A stretch of DNA of 18,336 bases from Deltaproteobacteria bacterium. Lineage in GTDB: Bacteria > Desulfobacterota > Desulfomonilia > UBA1062. The stretch is from the NCBI GenBank assembly GCA_020053185.1, contig JAGVNP010000277.1, forward strand, positions 1 to 18,336. The letters run 5' to 3'. Below are positions 1 to 5,904 of the stretch, in pieces; position 1 is the first letter of the stretch, and each line of letters starts with the position of its first letter. The notes under the pieces are model-generated. The model worked only from the letters and a program-made list of their open reading frames with translations, had not been told where the DNA came from and did not search any database. The translations under genes were made by a program, and so were the position numbers.

Positions 1-828
1 CCCTTCGCTGATAGCCTTTGCCATAAGCTCAGTGCTGTGCCACATGGTTGCATACACAACTACTGCCTTTTTTGTCGGCTTCTGGCTGGCCCATTTTGAA
101 TAAAGGCTCAAAATTTTACTGATATCTTTCCTCCAGATCGGTCCATGATCAGGGGCAACAATCTTGAACCCAAGGTTCAGTCCCCCCACTTTCTCAATGA
201 GTTTTAATATGATCGGTGAGTAGGGAAGCAGTATATTTGCATAATAGGTAGCTGCCTCGTATTCAAGAATGGAGGGATCTATTTCATCGTCAAAACGCTC
301 GCTTGATGCGAGATGCATGCCGAATGCATCCTGAGAAAACAACACCTTTTCTTCATTCACGTAAGTAAACATGCTGTCAGGCCAGTGGAGCATCCGCGTT
401 TCAAAGAATGAGATGTTTATATTCCCAAGGCTTAATTTTTCACCGTCTTTTACAGGGATGATTTCTTTAGAAAAATGAAAGTGCTCTTCAAGAGTCTTTG
501 CACCCATGATTGATGCAAAAACCTTTTCCGGCTTTATATAATCGATCACTTCAGCAAGGCTTCCCGAATGATCCATTTCCGAGTGATTTGAGATTATGTA
601 GTCGATCTTTTTAGGATCTACAATCGATGCAATTCTGGAGAGCAACTCTTCTCTAAACGGTGCCTTTACTGTATCGAAAAGAGTGATCTTGTCTGCGAGA
701 ACGAGATAGGCATTGTACGTGCTCCCACGCTTGGTTGTATACCCGTGGAAATCACGGATATTCCAGTCTATTGCACCTACCCAGTACACCTTATCAGTTA
801 TCTTAACTGCCTTATAAAAATCTTTCAT
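1..828 (-). CDS. Flavodiiron protein (A-type FprA/ROO), 3' part missing
   Basis: Flavodiiron proteins reduce O2 to water (some reduce NO) in the cytoplasm, using electrons from rubredoxin or a related donor. The 276 visible residues begin with a metallo-beta-lactamase-like diiron domain. Its ligands are all visible: H82, E84, D86 and H87 in SNHSEMDHSG, H147 in MLHWPDS, D166 in SQDAFG and H227 in PDHGPIW. A flavodoxin domain begins near residue 254 (AVVVYATMWHSTE), where FMN would bind, and is cut by the window edge. Family members are about 400 residues, so roughly a third is missing. The ATG at 828 is preceded by AGGGGA. It is the last visible gene of the oxygen-defence operon, 18 bases after the small ferritin-like gene. 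The ligand set makes the family call firm. O2 versus NO preference cannot be read from sequence. Confidence 0.93.
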   Translation of the reverse strand, partial: MKDFYKAVKITDKVYWVGAIDWNIRDFHGYTTKRGSTYNAYLVLADKITLFDTVKAPFREELLSRIASIVDPKKIDYIISNHSEMDHSGSLAEVIDYIKPEKVFASIMGAKTLEEHFHFSKEIIPVKDGEKLSLGNINISFFETRMLHWPDSMFTYVNEEKVLFSQDAFGMHLASSERFDDEIDPSILEYEAATYYANILLPYSPIILKLIEKVGGLNLGFKIVAPDHGPIWRKDISKILSLYSKWASQKPTKKAVVVYATMWHSTELMAKAISEG

Positions 829-846
829 ATATTGATTCCCCTGTTT

Positions 847-1335
847 TTATGAAGGCTGCGTAAGACTTGCAAGAACCCTGTTTAGCGACACCACATGATA
901 CATCTCTTCTTGAATGATCTTTTCCACCTTGTCCTGTCCAAACGAGATTGGAACCATCTCTTTTATCCCTATGTAAAAAACAATGGAATCTTTTTCCAGT
1001 TTTATTGCGTGCTTTATAATATCTGCCATTGTTTCTTCGCCGGTGAGCTGTTTTTCAGAGTCAAAAACTTTGCCGTCTGCAATGGCATGCAGATACGAGG
1101 CAGTAAGACCTTCAGGATCAAACCCTTCAAGGTCGGGCCTCTGATCCATAAAATCCTTTCTTATGGCAATAAATACTTTTTCATGCTCCTCTTCCATCTC
1201 GGCCAAAGCAATCAGCAATCTTCTCCGCGACTGATCCTTGCATGACACTGCTGCTGCCCTGTAGAATCTGGCACCTTGCCGCTCCATCGCTTCTGCCATT
1301 GCGAATATCTCATCTACATTAAATGTTCCGCCCAT
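847..1335 (-). CDS. Small ferritin-like diiron protein (rubrerythrin-type domain, no rubredoxin)
   Basis: This is a four-helix-bundle protein of about 162 residues with two diiron-type half-sites. The first has a Glu in EAMERQGARFYR followed by an E-x-x-H in EMEEEHEK. The second has a Glu in LEKDSIVFY followed by an E-x-x-H in IQEEMYHV. This spacing matches the ferritin-like/rubrerythrin superfamily, but there is no Cys-x-x-Cys rubredoxin domain. It probably binds a diiron centre and may reduce peroxide or handle iron; the exact reaction is not known from sequence. An ATG at 1344 sits directly against AAAGG. The ATG at 1335, coding for MGGTFNVDEIF, has AAGGA about 8 bases upstream and is the preferred start. 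It lies between the membrane protein and the flavodiiron gene with gaps under 20 bases, so it is co-transcribed with oxygen-defence genes. Confidence 0.82.
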   Translation of the reverse strand: MGGTFNVDEIFAMAEAMERQGARFYRAAAVSCKDQSRRRLLIALAEMEEEHEKVFIAIRKDFMDQRPDLEGFDPEGLTASYLHAIADGKVFDSEKQLTGEETMADIIKHAIKLEKDSIVFYIGIKEMVPISFGQDKVEKIIQEEMYHVVSLNRVLASLTQPS

Positions 1336-1363
1336 CTCAAACATCCTTTCTTTATTCTTACTT

Positions 1364-2107
1364 TTAACCCTTCACTGTTGCACAAGGCTTATCCTGGAGC
1401 GGATGGGTTCTTAGTAAATATGAAAACATATAGGGATATGCATCCTGAAGATGTCTGCAGTAATGCATCCATTCAACGATCAGATGCGAGTACACCCGCC
1501 TGATATCATTTGCAATATGTGCAAAATCTGCCTGAGGAAGATCTGTTAGCGACTCCCTTGCCCCAAGCTCGTCTACAAGATGAAGGGTTGACCAGAGCAG
1601 TTCGGTGAAACTCTCGTGCTCCAGAAGATTCGGATTTGCAAGAAGCATGACAAGCAGATCTCTGTTTACTGCAAGCCTCTGCCTAATCTGATCCAGATCC
1701 AATGTGTTCTGGCTAATCCTGAAATCGAATTGCCAGGCAAAGTTTACTGCTTTCTTGTAATCCTTTTCAGTCCAATTGTCTTGGGGCGAAAGCTGGCATT
1801 TTACTTCATCCATATTTTCTACGTGCTTGATAATATCACCAAGAAGACCCGTACCCAACTCGGTAAAGAAAGTGCCAATCACCATATTGAGCTTTTGCAG
1901 CATCAGACTTTTCTCATGATTGGCAAGCACTCTCTCGACAATAAGGACAACAAGCAGCACTTCAATAGGAAGGAACGCAAGATCGCTCACCAAAAACATA
2001 GCGATATGGTGAGGGTCTCTGAAGATCAGATAGTGGAGCGTATATAGAAGAATCGAAATAACCACTAACCCTGCAGCACCCAGAATCAAATATCTATGAC
2101 GCTTCAT
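1364..2107 (-). CDS. Unrecognised two-helix membrane protein inside the oxygen-defence operon
   Basis: I do not recognise a named family for this 247-residue protein. It has two hydrophobic segments near the N-terminus (about residues 8-29 and 36-58), joined by a short loop with FRDPHH. A soluble, helix-rich C-terminal part of about 185 residues follows, with a probable coiled or amphipathic start (ANHEKSLMLQKLNMVIGTFF). The N-terminal MKRHRY and the KSLMLQK after helix two suggest both ends are cytoplasmic. The C-terminus has a His/Cys/Tyr-rich stretch (EWMHYCRHLQDAYPYMFSYL) that could bind metal or a partner, which is speculation. AAAGGAA lies just upstream of the ATG. Gaps are 19 bases to the ferritin gene before it and 19 to the ferritin-like gene after it, so it belongs to the PerR-headed operon. 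A sensor, a scaffold or an iron-linked membrane role are all possible. Confidence 0.75.
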   Translation of the reverse strand: MKRHRYLILGAAGLVVISILLYTLHYLIFRDPHHIAMFLVSDLAFLPIEVLLVVLIVERVLANHEKSLMLQKLNMVIGTFFTELGTGLLGDIIKHVENMDEVKCQLSPQDNWTEKDYKKAVNFAWQFDFRISQNTLDLDQIRQRLAVNRDLLVMLLANPNLLEHESFTELLWSTLHLVDELGARESLTDLPQADFAHIANDIRRVYSHLIVEWMHYCRHLQDAYPYMFSYLLRTHPLQDKPCATVKG

Positions 2108-2126
2108 CTAATTCCTTTCTTCTGTC

Positions 2127-2648
2127 TTAAGCTTTTGCGTTTGCAGCAGCAGGAGGCGTAAAAACCCTCTGTCCGAGTTCCTGATCGATCAGAAATAAAC
2201 TGCTGCTTTCCTTGCCTATAAGCTTCAGTTTCTGGAGTATTCCATCTGCAGAAGACTCCTCCTCTATCTGCTCGTTCACAAACCACTGGAGAAAGACATT
2301 TGTCGCATGATCTCCTTCTTCCAAAGCCAGGTTAACCAGATCGCTGATTAGTGAAGTAACTTTCTGTTCATGCGAGTAGGTATGTTCAAACACTGCCATC
2401 GGCGATTCCCATGTCTTCGGCGGTCCGGTTATTGTTTCAAGCTCGACCGCTCCACCCCGGCTCAGCAGATAAGTATAGAACTTGTCTGCATGGGTCATCT
2501 CTTCTAAAGCCTGCACCCTCATCCAATTTGAAAATCCCGGCAGATTGATGGATTTAAAATACGCTGACATTGAGAAATAGAGGTAGGCAGAGTACAGCTC
2601 TGCATTGAGTTGCTTATTCAGAGCCTGACTCATCTTTTCTTTGATCAT
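2127..2648 (-). CDS. ftnA: Ferritin (FtnA-like)
   Basis: Ferritin oxidises Fe(II) and stores the ferric mineral in a 24-subunit shell. At 173 residues it has usual length. Counting from the ATG at 2648, the ferroxidase ligands sit at E17 (NAELYSAY), E50 and H53 (LEEMTHAD), E94 (SHEQK), and Q127 and E130 (NEQIEEE), matching non-heme bacterial ferritin numbering. There is no heme-ligand Met as in bacterioferritin. A longer in-frame start at 2684 was rejected because AAAGGAG stands a few bases upstream of the ATG at 2648. That ATG shares one base with the stop codon of the desulfoferrodoxin gene (TAATG), so the two are probably translationally coupled. In this operon it would bind iron released during oxidative stress and limit Fenton chemistry. 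Confidence 0.95.
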   Translation of the reverse strand: MIKEKMSQALNKQLNAELYSAYLYFSMSAYFKSINLPGFSNWMRVQALEEMTHADKFYTYLLSRGGAVELETITGPPKTWESPMAVFEHTYSHEQKVTSLISDLVNLALEEGDHATNVFLQWFVNEQIEEESSADGILQKLKLIGKESSSLFLIDQELGQRVFTPPAAANAKA

Positions 2649-3028
2649 TACATCTCCTTTTTCCACAATCCGTGCAGATTGCAATACTCACGTGCAATTA
2701 CCTTATCAGACTTGATCTCAAAAAATGCCTCGGGTTTGTCGCCCGGCTTAAGAAACTTCCGAAAGGCTGCTCCGTCAGCGATCAGCTCAATCCATTCAAT
2801 ATAGTGCTTTTCTTCCATTGGATGAGCCACACTGCCTACAGATACCTTTATTCCGCCAGCAGTTTTTTCTATTACCGGAACATGTTTTTCAAGAGAAGCA
2901 TCAGTGGTGTTTTCCTTGAAGAGCTTCATGGGCTGGCCGCAGCATACAAGCTCTCCTTTGCCCTCATGAATTACTTCCACCATGTTCCCGCATACCTCGC
3001 ATTTGTAGATTTCTAATTTATTTGTCAT
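2648..3028 (-). CDS. dfx: Desulfoferrodoxin / superoxide reductase (2Fe-SOR)
   Basis: This enzyme reduces superoxide to hydrogen peroxide without releasing O2, a hallmark of anaerobes. The 126 residues show both modules of the two-iron class. An N-terminal desulforedoxin domain has Cys ligands C10, C13, C29 and C30 (CEVCG and CCG). The catalytic centre has H49, H69, H75, C116 and H119, with the conserved catalytic E47-K48 just before H49. All positions match classical desulfoferrodoxin numbering. The start is secure: AAGGAGGG lies 4 bases before the ATG. It follows rubrerythrin by 45 bases, and its stop overlaps the ferritin start by one base. The peroxide it makes is a natural substrate for the rubrerythrin encoded just upstream. 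Confidence 0.97.
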   Translation of the reverse strand: MTNKLEIYKCEVCGNMVEVIHEGKGELVCCGQPMKLFKENTTDASLEKHVPVIEKTAGGIKVSVGSVAHPMEEKHYIEWIELIADGAAFRKFLKPGDKPEAFFEIKSDKVIAREYCNLHGLWKKEM

Positions 3029-3073
3029 GAGACCCTCCTTAAATGTTTATGGTAATTTTTTTGCATAACCAAC

Positions 3074-3577
3074 CTAGAATTTCTTAAACTTGTCATTAGG
3101 CGCACCGCAAACAGGACATTTCTCAGGCGGCTGGCCGATATGGGTAAATCCGCATACAGGACAGGCATATATTTCTGCAGCATCAATATCCTTGCCCTTG
3201 TCTATCTCAATCTTTGAATTTTTGTAGAGTTCAGCATGGATCTTCTCTGCTTCAAACGCAAAGCGTATTGCGGTCTGCGCGCCTTTTTCTGATTGGAGCT
3301 TTGCAACTGCATCATATGCAGGATACATCTCATCGACTTCAAAGGTTTCTCCTTCGATACAGGATTCGATATTGTCTTTTGTTGCCTTTAAAACCCCCAG
3401 ATTTCTCGCATGATTAATGGCATGCACCTGCTCTGCATACGCAATAGCTTTAAAGAGCCTGCTCATGTTCGAAAATCCTTCCCTTTCAGATACCTCACTG
3501 AAACCAAGATATTTCATGTGAGCCATGGACTCTCCGGCAAACGCTTCCTGTAGAGCTTTTTCGGTCATTTTCCTCAT
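3074..3577 (-). CDS. rbr: Rubrerythrin
   Basis: Rubrerythrin is a cytoplasmic NADH-linked peroxidase of anaerobes, working through rubredoxin-type electron carriers. The 167-residue protein has an N-terminal ferritin-like diiron domain: E16 (FAGESMAH), E49 and H52 (AYAEQVHA), and a later Glu and E-x-x-H (FAFEAEKIH). A C-terminal rubredoxin-like domain has C139, C142, C154 and C157 in two CPVCG motifs. The start has a textbook ribosome site (AAGGAGGT, 7 bases before the ATG), which lies over the last codons and stop of the perR-like gene; the intergenic gap is 5 bases. Being immediately downstream of a PerR-type regulator is a common arrangement and supports peroxide control. Confidence 0.96.
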   Translation of the reverse strand: MRKMTEKALQEAFAGESMAHMKYLGFSEVSEREGFSNMSRLFKAIAYAEQVHAINHARNLGVLKATKDNIESCIEGETFEVDEMYPAYDAVAKLQSEKGAQTAIRFAFEAEKIHAELYKNSKIEIDKGKDIDAAEIYACPVCGFTHIGQPPEKCPVCGAPNDKFKKF

Positions 3578-3582
3578 TTTCT

Positions 3583-4041
3583 TTACCTCCTTGTCTTGGA
3601 TTTATTTTTATCTTTCGATATGTCGTCTTTTTCCTGATGCTTCTGCTCTTTAACCTTACATTCAGGGCAAATTCCGTAAAATTCTATTTTATGCCCGAGG
3701 ACTGTATATTCGCTTGTCCTAAAAACTATATCTTCAAGAACGGAAGTCGTATCGATCGGAAGATCATCTACACGGGAACAATGGATACAGCGGATATGAT
3801 GATGATCTTTTGCATTTGCATCGAATCGTCTTTGATGTCCGCTAACATCAAGCCTTTGTATCTCATTAGACTCGGATAAGAGTTCCAGATTTCTATATAC
3901 TGTTCCCAGGCTGATTTTGGGAAGCCTCTTGTTAACCATCTTATGTAGATCATAGGCTGTGGGATGAGATGTTACCTTTGCGAGTTCCTCTAAAATTACT
4001 TGCCGCTGATACGTCATTCTGGTCTTTGTTTTCGAGTCCAA
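3583..4041 (-). CDS. perR: Fur-family repressor, PerR type
   Basis: This is a winged-helix metalloregulator of 152 residues. It has a Fur-type DNA-binding domain (about residues 8-78, with SLGTVYRNLELL as recognition region) and a structural zinc site C85/C88 and C125/C128. By alignment with Bacillus subtilis PerR from memory, the regulatory site is H26 (SHPTA), D74 (RRFDA), H80 and H82 (DHHHIRC) and D93. An Asp at the last position, rather than Glu, favours a peroxide-sensing PerR over an iron-sensing Fur. The start codon is TTG: AAGGAG lies 7 bases upstream of it, and no ATG is better placed; the Met at residue 9 lacks such a site. The basic, Lys-rich tail (about residues 131-152) is an extension. 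The gene heads the operon and likely represses it from the operator at 4053-4081. Confidence 0.92.
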   Translation of the reverse strand: MDSKTKTRMTYQRQVILEELAKVTSHPTAYDLHKMVNKRLPKISLGTVYRNLELLSESNEIQRLDVSGHQRRFDANAKDHHHIRCIHCSRVDDLPIDTTSVLEDIVFRTSEYTVLGHKIEFYGICPECKVKEQKHQEKDDISKDKNKSKTRR

Positions 4042-4052
4042 AATTTAACTCC

Positions 4053-4081
4053 TTATTAGTAATGATTACTATTACTAATAA
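4053..4081. promoter_or_regulatory. PerR/Fur-type operator (inverted repeat)
   Basis: Two perfect 11-base arms, TTATTAGTAAT (4053-4063) and ATTACTAATAA (4071-4081), surround GATTACT. Inside lies a perfect 7-1-7 palindrome, TAGTAAT-G-ATTACTA (4057-4071), the geometry known for PerR and Fur boxes. The left end touches the Shine-Dalgarno of the perR-like gene and the right end overlaps its predicted -10. Binding should therefore block the whole minus-strand operon, including its own repressor. The assignment is by geometry and position. Confidence 0.8.
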
Positions 4082-4100
4082 TAAAAAGCTTTATTGTCAA
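4072..4100 (-). promoter_or_regulatory. Predicted promoter of the oxygen-defence operon
   Basis: On the minus strand a perfect TTGACA (4095-4100) is followed, 17 bases on, by TAGTAA (4072-4077). The -35 is strong and the -10 is weak by the sigma-70 consensus. The -10 lies inside the operator at 4053-4081, which suits repression by steric block. Confidence 0.5.
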
Positions 4101-4124
4101 GGGGTATTTTTTAGGGACAAGTCA

Positions 4125-4209
4125 CAAAGGCACATAGCGAAAAAGGCACAAAGTATCTTAGCGGCATTCTGTTTTCTTTGTGCCTCAGTGCCTTTGGATC
4201 TTTGTGCCT
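4125..4209. repeat. Nested palindromic repeat (AGGCACAAAG type)
   Basis: Two pairs of complementary arms are nested. CAAAGGCAC (4125-4133) pairs with GTGCCTTTG (4188-4196), and AGGCACAAAG (4144-4153) pairs with CTTTGTGCCT (4176-4185). A further CTTTGTGCCT copy is at 4200-4209. The arms could form a long hairpin between the perR operon promoter and the lipoprotein gene. It resembles dispersed intergenic repeats; no coding potential is seen. Confidence 0.7.
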
Positions 4210-4278
4210 CAATCACACTCTTGAATATATACCCATGCCTTTACTCACCATAACAACTAGTATATACGTAATTTACAC

Positions 4279-4839
4279 ATGAAAAAAATCTTACTCATTA
4301 TCTTCTTACTTATGAGTGGCTGCGCAACAATCCCTGCCCCACCCAATCAGGCATATCCTTTTCGGGCAGGATATCTGCTTAATGGGGCAGTAAAGGGCAA
4401 TGATATCTCTTTTGACGGTGCCCTTCTCATTGATTCCTCATCTTCAGGCATGATAGAAATCTATGGCCCAACCGGTATTACTCTCTATGCGTTGAGCATT
4501 CGCGAAGACTCGATCGATCTCCTCGATACATGGGGAAGATCCATAAAAACTATGAACCTTCCATGCGACGATGCGCTCAGTCTTATTGCAGGACTACCCC
4601 CAAAAAATGCCTACCTTTATAAAAAGACATATAAAGATACTATAAAGATCAGATACCTCTGGGGGTATGTTATTCTGGATAAAAATATGCGTCCCAAAAC
4701 CCTGCATATGAAGCTCGAAAAAAATCCAGTGGATATCGATTTTCTTCCTACTGAAAAAGGAGTGACATTGATAGTTACCTATGGACATGATAAGCTTTCT
4801 ATTGATCTGTCCATAAAAGAAGGGGGCCGTTGGGCATGA
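4279..4839 (+). CDS. Small outer-membrane-type lipoprotein (possibly LolB-like fold)
   Basis: The 186-residue product starts with a lipoprotein signal peptide: MKK, a hydrophobic stretch, then LMSGC with the lipobox Cys at residue 15. The residue after the Cys is Ala, not Asp, so an inner-membrane retention signal is absent and outer-membrane placement is likely. The mature part looks all-beta, with alternating hydrophobic strands (FDGALLIDSSSSGMIEIYG, then ITLYALSIREDSIDLLD). That pattern recalls LolB/LppX-like lipid-binding lipoproteins, but similarity is only by appearance. It is followed by a zinc-ribbon membrane protein after 40 bases on the same strand, probably co-transcribed. Function is not established. 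Confidence 0.75.
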   Translation: MKKILLIIFLLMSGCATIPAPPNQAYPFRAGYLLNGAVKGNDISFDGALLIDSSSSGMIEIYGPTGITLYALSIREDSIDLLDTWGRSIKTMNLPCDDALSLIAGLPPKNAYLYKKTYKDTIKIRYLWGYVILDKNMRPKTLHMKLEKNPVDIDFLPTEKGVTLIVTYGHDKLSIDLSIKEGGRWA

Positions 4840-4879
4840 ACAGGCTTTCCATGAAAACAGGTCGAAAAGGAAATATCAT

Positions 4880-5212
4880 ATGATTACATTGAAATGCCCC
4901 GAGTGCGGGGAAAAAGTACTTTGGGACGATTTTCAGCCCGCCATCCTACAATGCCCCATATGCAAAAAACAATTCAGTGTGCATCAGGGACTTAAGGACA
5001 ATATCCGCCGCAGGGAAGAAGGCGAGCAAAAGCTTTCATACCGCTGTCCTTTCTGCAGAGGATTCATTTCAAAAAGATGGTTCACCCTATGTCCCAAGTG
5101 CGGCAAGTATGTCTTTGGCAAGCACTGCATTCATCCGCGATGGTTCTGGATATCTGCTTTCATTACGGCATACCTGCTTTTCACGCTCTATTATGTTGTC
5201 GTCATCAAATAA
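4880..5212 (+). CDS. Double zinc-ribbon protein with C-terminal membrane anchor
   Basis: The product has 110 residues. Two Cys4 zinc ribbons are visible: C6, C9, C25, C28 (CPECG...CPICK) and C56, C59, C71, C74 (CPFCR...CPKCG). A single hydrophobic helix at about residues 88-108 (FWISAFITAYLLFTLYYVVV) ends three residues before the C-terminus, so this is a tail-anchored or single-span protein with the zinc ribbons probably in the cytoplasm. AAAAGGAAATATCAT precedes the ATG, giving a fair ribosome site. No specific family is recognised; zinc ribbons of this type often mediate protein or nucleic-acid contacts. It sits 40 bases after the lipoprotein gene. Confidence 0.75.
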   Translation: MITLKCPECGEKVLWDDFQPAILQCPICKKQFSVHQGLKDNIRRREEGEQKLSYRCPFCRGFISKRWFTLCPKCGKYVFGKHCIHPRWFWISAFITAYLLFTLYYVVVIK

Positions 5213-5250
5213 TGCGCAAAAAACCAGACACAATTATCGCTAGCTAAGCC

Positions 5251-5425
5251 TGATGGTTTCGCAAAAAGTCGTCATTCACTTCTTTTTTTGTCTTTCGCAT
5301 TTTATTTTTTGTCATTCCCGCGGAGGCGGGAACCCAGAGAGACGACAATTAGTGAAAAACACTGGATTCCCATTTGCATGGGAATGACATGAAGGTGGCT
5401 TTGCCGACTTTTTACGATAGCGTCA
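5251..5425. repeat. MITE-like element with terminal inverted repeats
   Basis: The ends are inverted copies of about 21 bases matching at 17 positions: left 5251-5271, which ends in TCGCAAAAAGTCG, and right 5405-5425, which reads TCGTAAAAAGTCG on the minus strand. Inside are two hairpins: TTCCCGC-GGAG-GCGGGAA (5315-5332) and ATTCCCAT-TTGC-ATGGGAAT (5366-5385). They sit in GTCATTCC-type repeat sequence of the same kind as at 13728-13933. There is no ORF. No clear target duplication was seen. Confidence 0.72.
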
Positions 5426-5428
5426 AAC

Positions 5429-5456
5429 TTGACATATCCATAAATGACCCTATAAG
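5429..5456 (+). promoter_or_regulatory. Predicted hsp20-lon promoter
   Basis: TTGACA (5429-5434) is followed after 16 bases by TATAAG (5451-5456), a good sigma-70 match. The same stretch also reads CTTGACA, 13 bases, then CCCTATA, which resembles a heat-shock (sigma-32) promoter. Both readings are by eye. The start of transcription would leave a leader of about 55 bases before hsp20. Confidence 0.55.
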
Positions 5457-5474
5457 TATAATATAAGATTATAC
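5456..5474. promoter_or_regulatory. Inverted repeat at the hsp20-lon transcription start
   Basis: GTATAAT-ATAAG-ATTATAC is a perfect 7-bp inverted repeat with a 5-base spacer. It lies at the end of the predicted -10, where an operator or a leader hairpin would act. It is neither CIRCE (TTAGCACTC) nor HAIR (CTTGAGT). The stem is all A-T but one pair, so a chance AT-rich palindrome is possible. Confidence 0.4.
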
Positions 5475-5520
5475 ATTTTATAACTAAACTAAGAATATGT
5501 TCGATCTAAGGTTCTAACAG

Positions 5521-5895
5521 ATGATGCGTTTTTTATTTGGACTGAACGAAGAAGGAAGGGCTGGCGCGTATTATCCTGCCCTTGACGTCGTTGAAAACGA
5601 GGGAAACCTCTGCATAGAGATGGAAATACCCGGGGTAAACCCGGACAACGTGGATATTGCGGTTTTGGGAAGAACTCTTACCATATCAGGAAGAAAAGAA
5701 GACTTGCCGGGAAACAAAGGATTGAAATATTTAAGAATGGAGCGAAGTTTTGGGAATTTCAGAAGAAACCTGGAGATACCGGAGCGATTCGATCTGGAAA
5801 AGATTAATGCAAAATTCAAGGATGGGGTCCTTATAATCAAGATCAAGCGCGCAGAGGTAAAACCTGACATCATTAAACGGATAAATATAGAATAG
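5521..5895 (+). CDS. hsp20: Small heat shock protein, Hsp20/alpha-crystallin family
   Basis: This ATP-independent chaperone binds unfolding proteins and keeps them soluble. The 124-residue protein has a short N-terminal arm (about 1-20), an alpha-crystallin domain (about 20-110) and a short tail. Hallmarks are the early strand ALDVVENEGNLCIEMEIPGV, the FRRNLEIP segment, the A-x-x-x-x-G-V-L signature (AKFKDGVLIIKIK) and a C-terminal I-x-I-type motif (RINIE) used in oligomer assembly. AAGG lies about 9 bases before the first of two tandem ATGs (5521, 5524); either could be used. It is 9 bases upstream of lon, so stress chaperone and protease are made together. Confidence 0.93.
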   Translation: MMRFLFGLNEEGRAGAYYPALDVVENEGNLCIEMEIPGVNPDNVDIAVLGRTLTISGRKEDLPGNKGLKYLRMERSFGNFRRNLEIPERFDLEKINAKFKDGVLIIKIKRAEVKPDIIKRINIE

Positions 5896-5904
5896 GAGCA
5901 CATA

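Larger units (their letters stand above)
5213..5520. other. Intergenic region holding a MITE-like repeat and the hsp20-lon promoter
   Basis: This 308-base gap has no supported gene. From left to right it holds a short unremarkable AT-rich stretch (5213-5250), a terminal-inverted-repeat element (5251-5425), a promoter (5429-5456) and a 7-bp inverted repeat (5456-5474), followed by an AT-rich leader before hsp20. Confidence 0.8.

Noticed and set aside
2649..2684. Upstream in-frame extension of ferritin
   Set aside because: The extension lies inside the desulfoferrodoxin gene; the ATG at 2648 has a strong ribosome site and gives standard ferritin numbering.
5456..5474. CIRCE or HAIR element upstream of hsp20
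   Set aside because: The palindrome GTATAAT-N5-ATTATAC matches neither consensus, so it is listed only as an unnamed inverted repeat.
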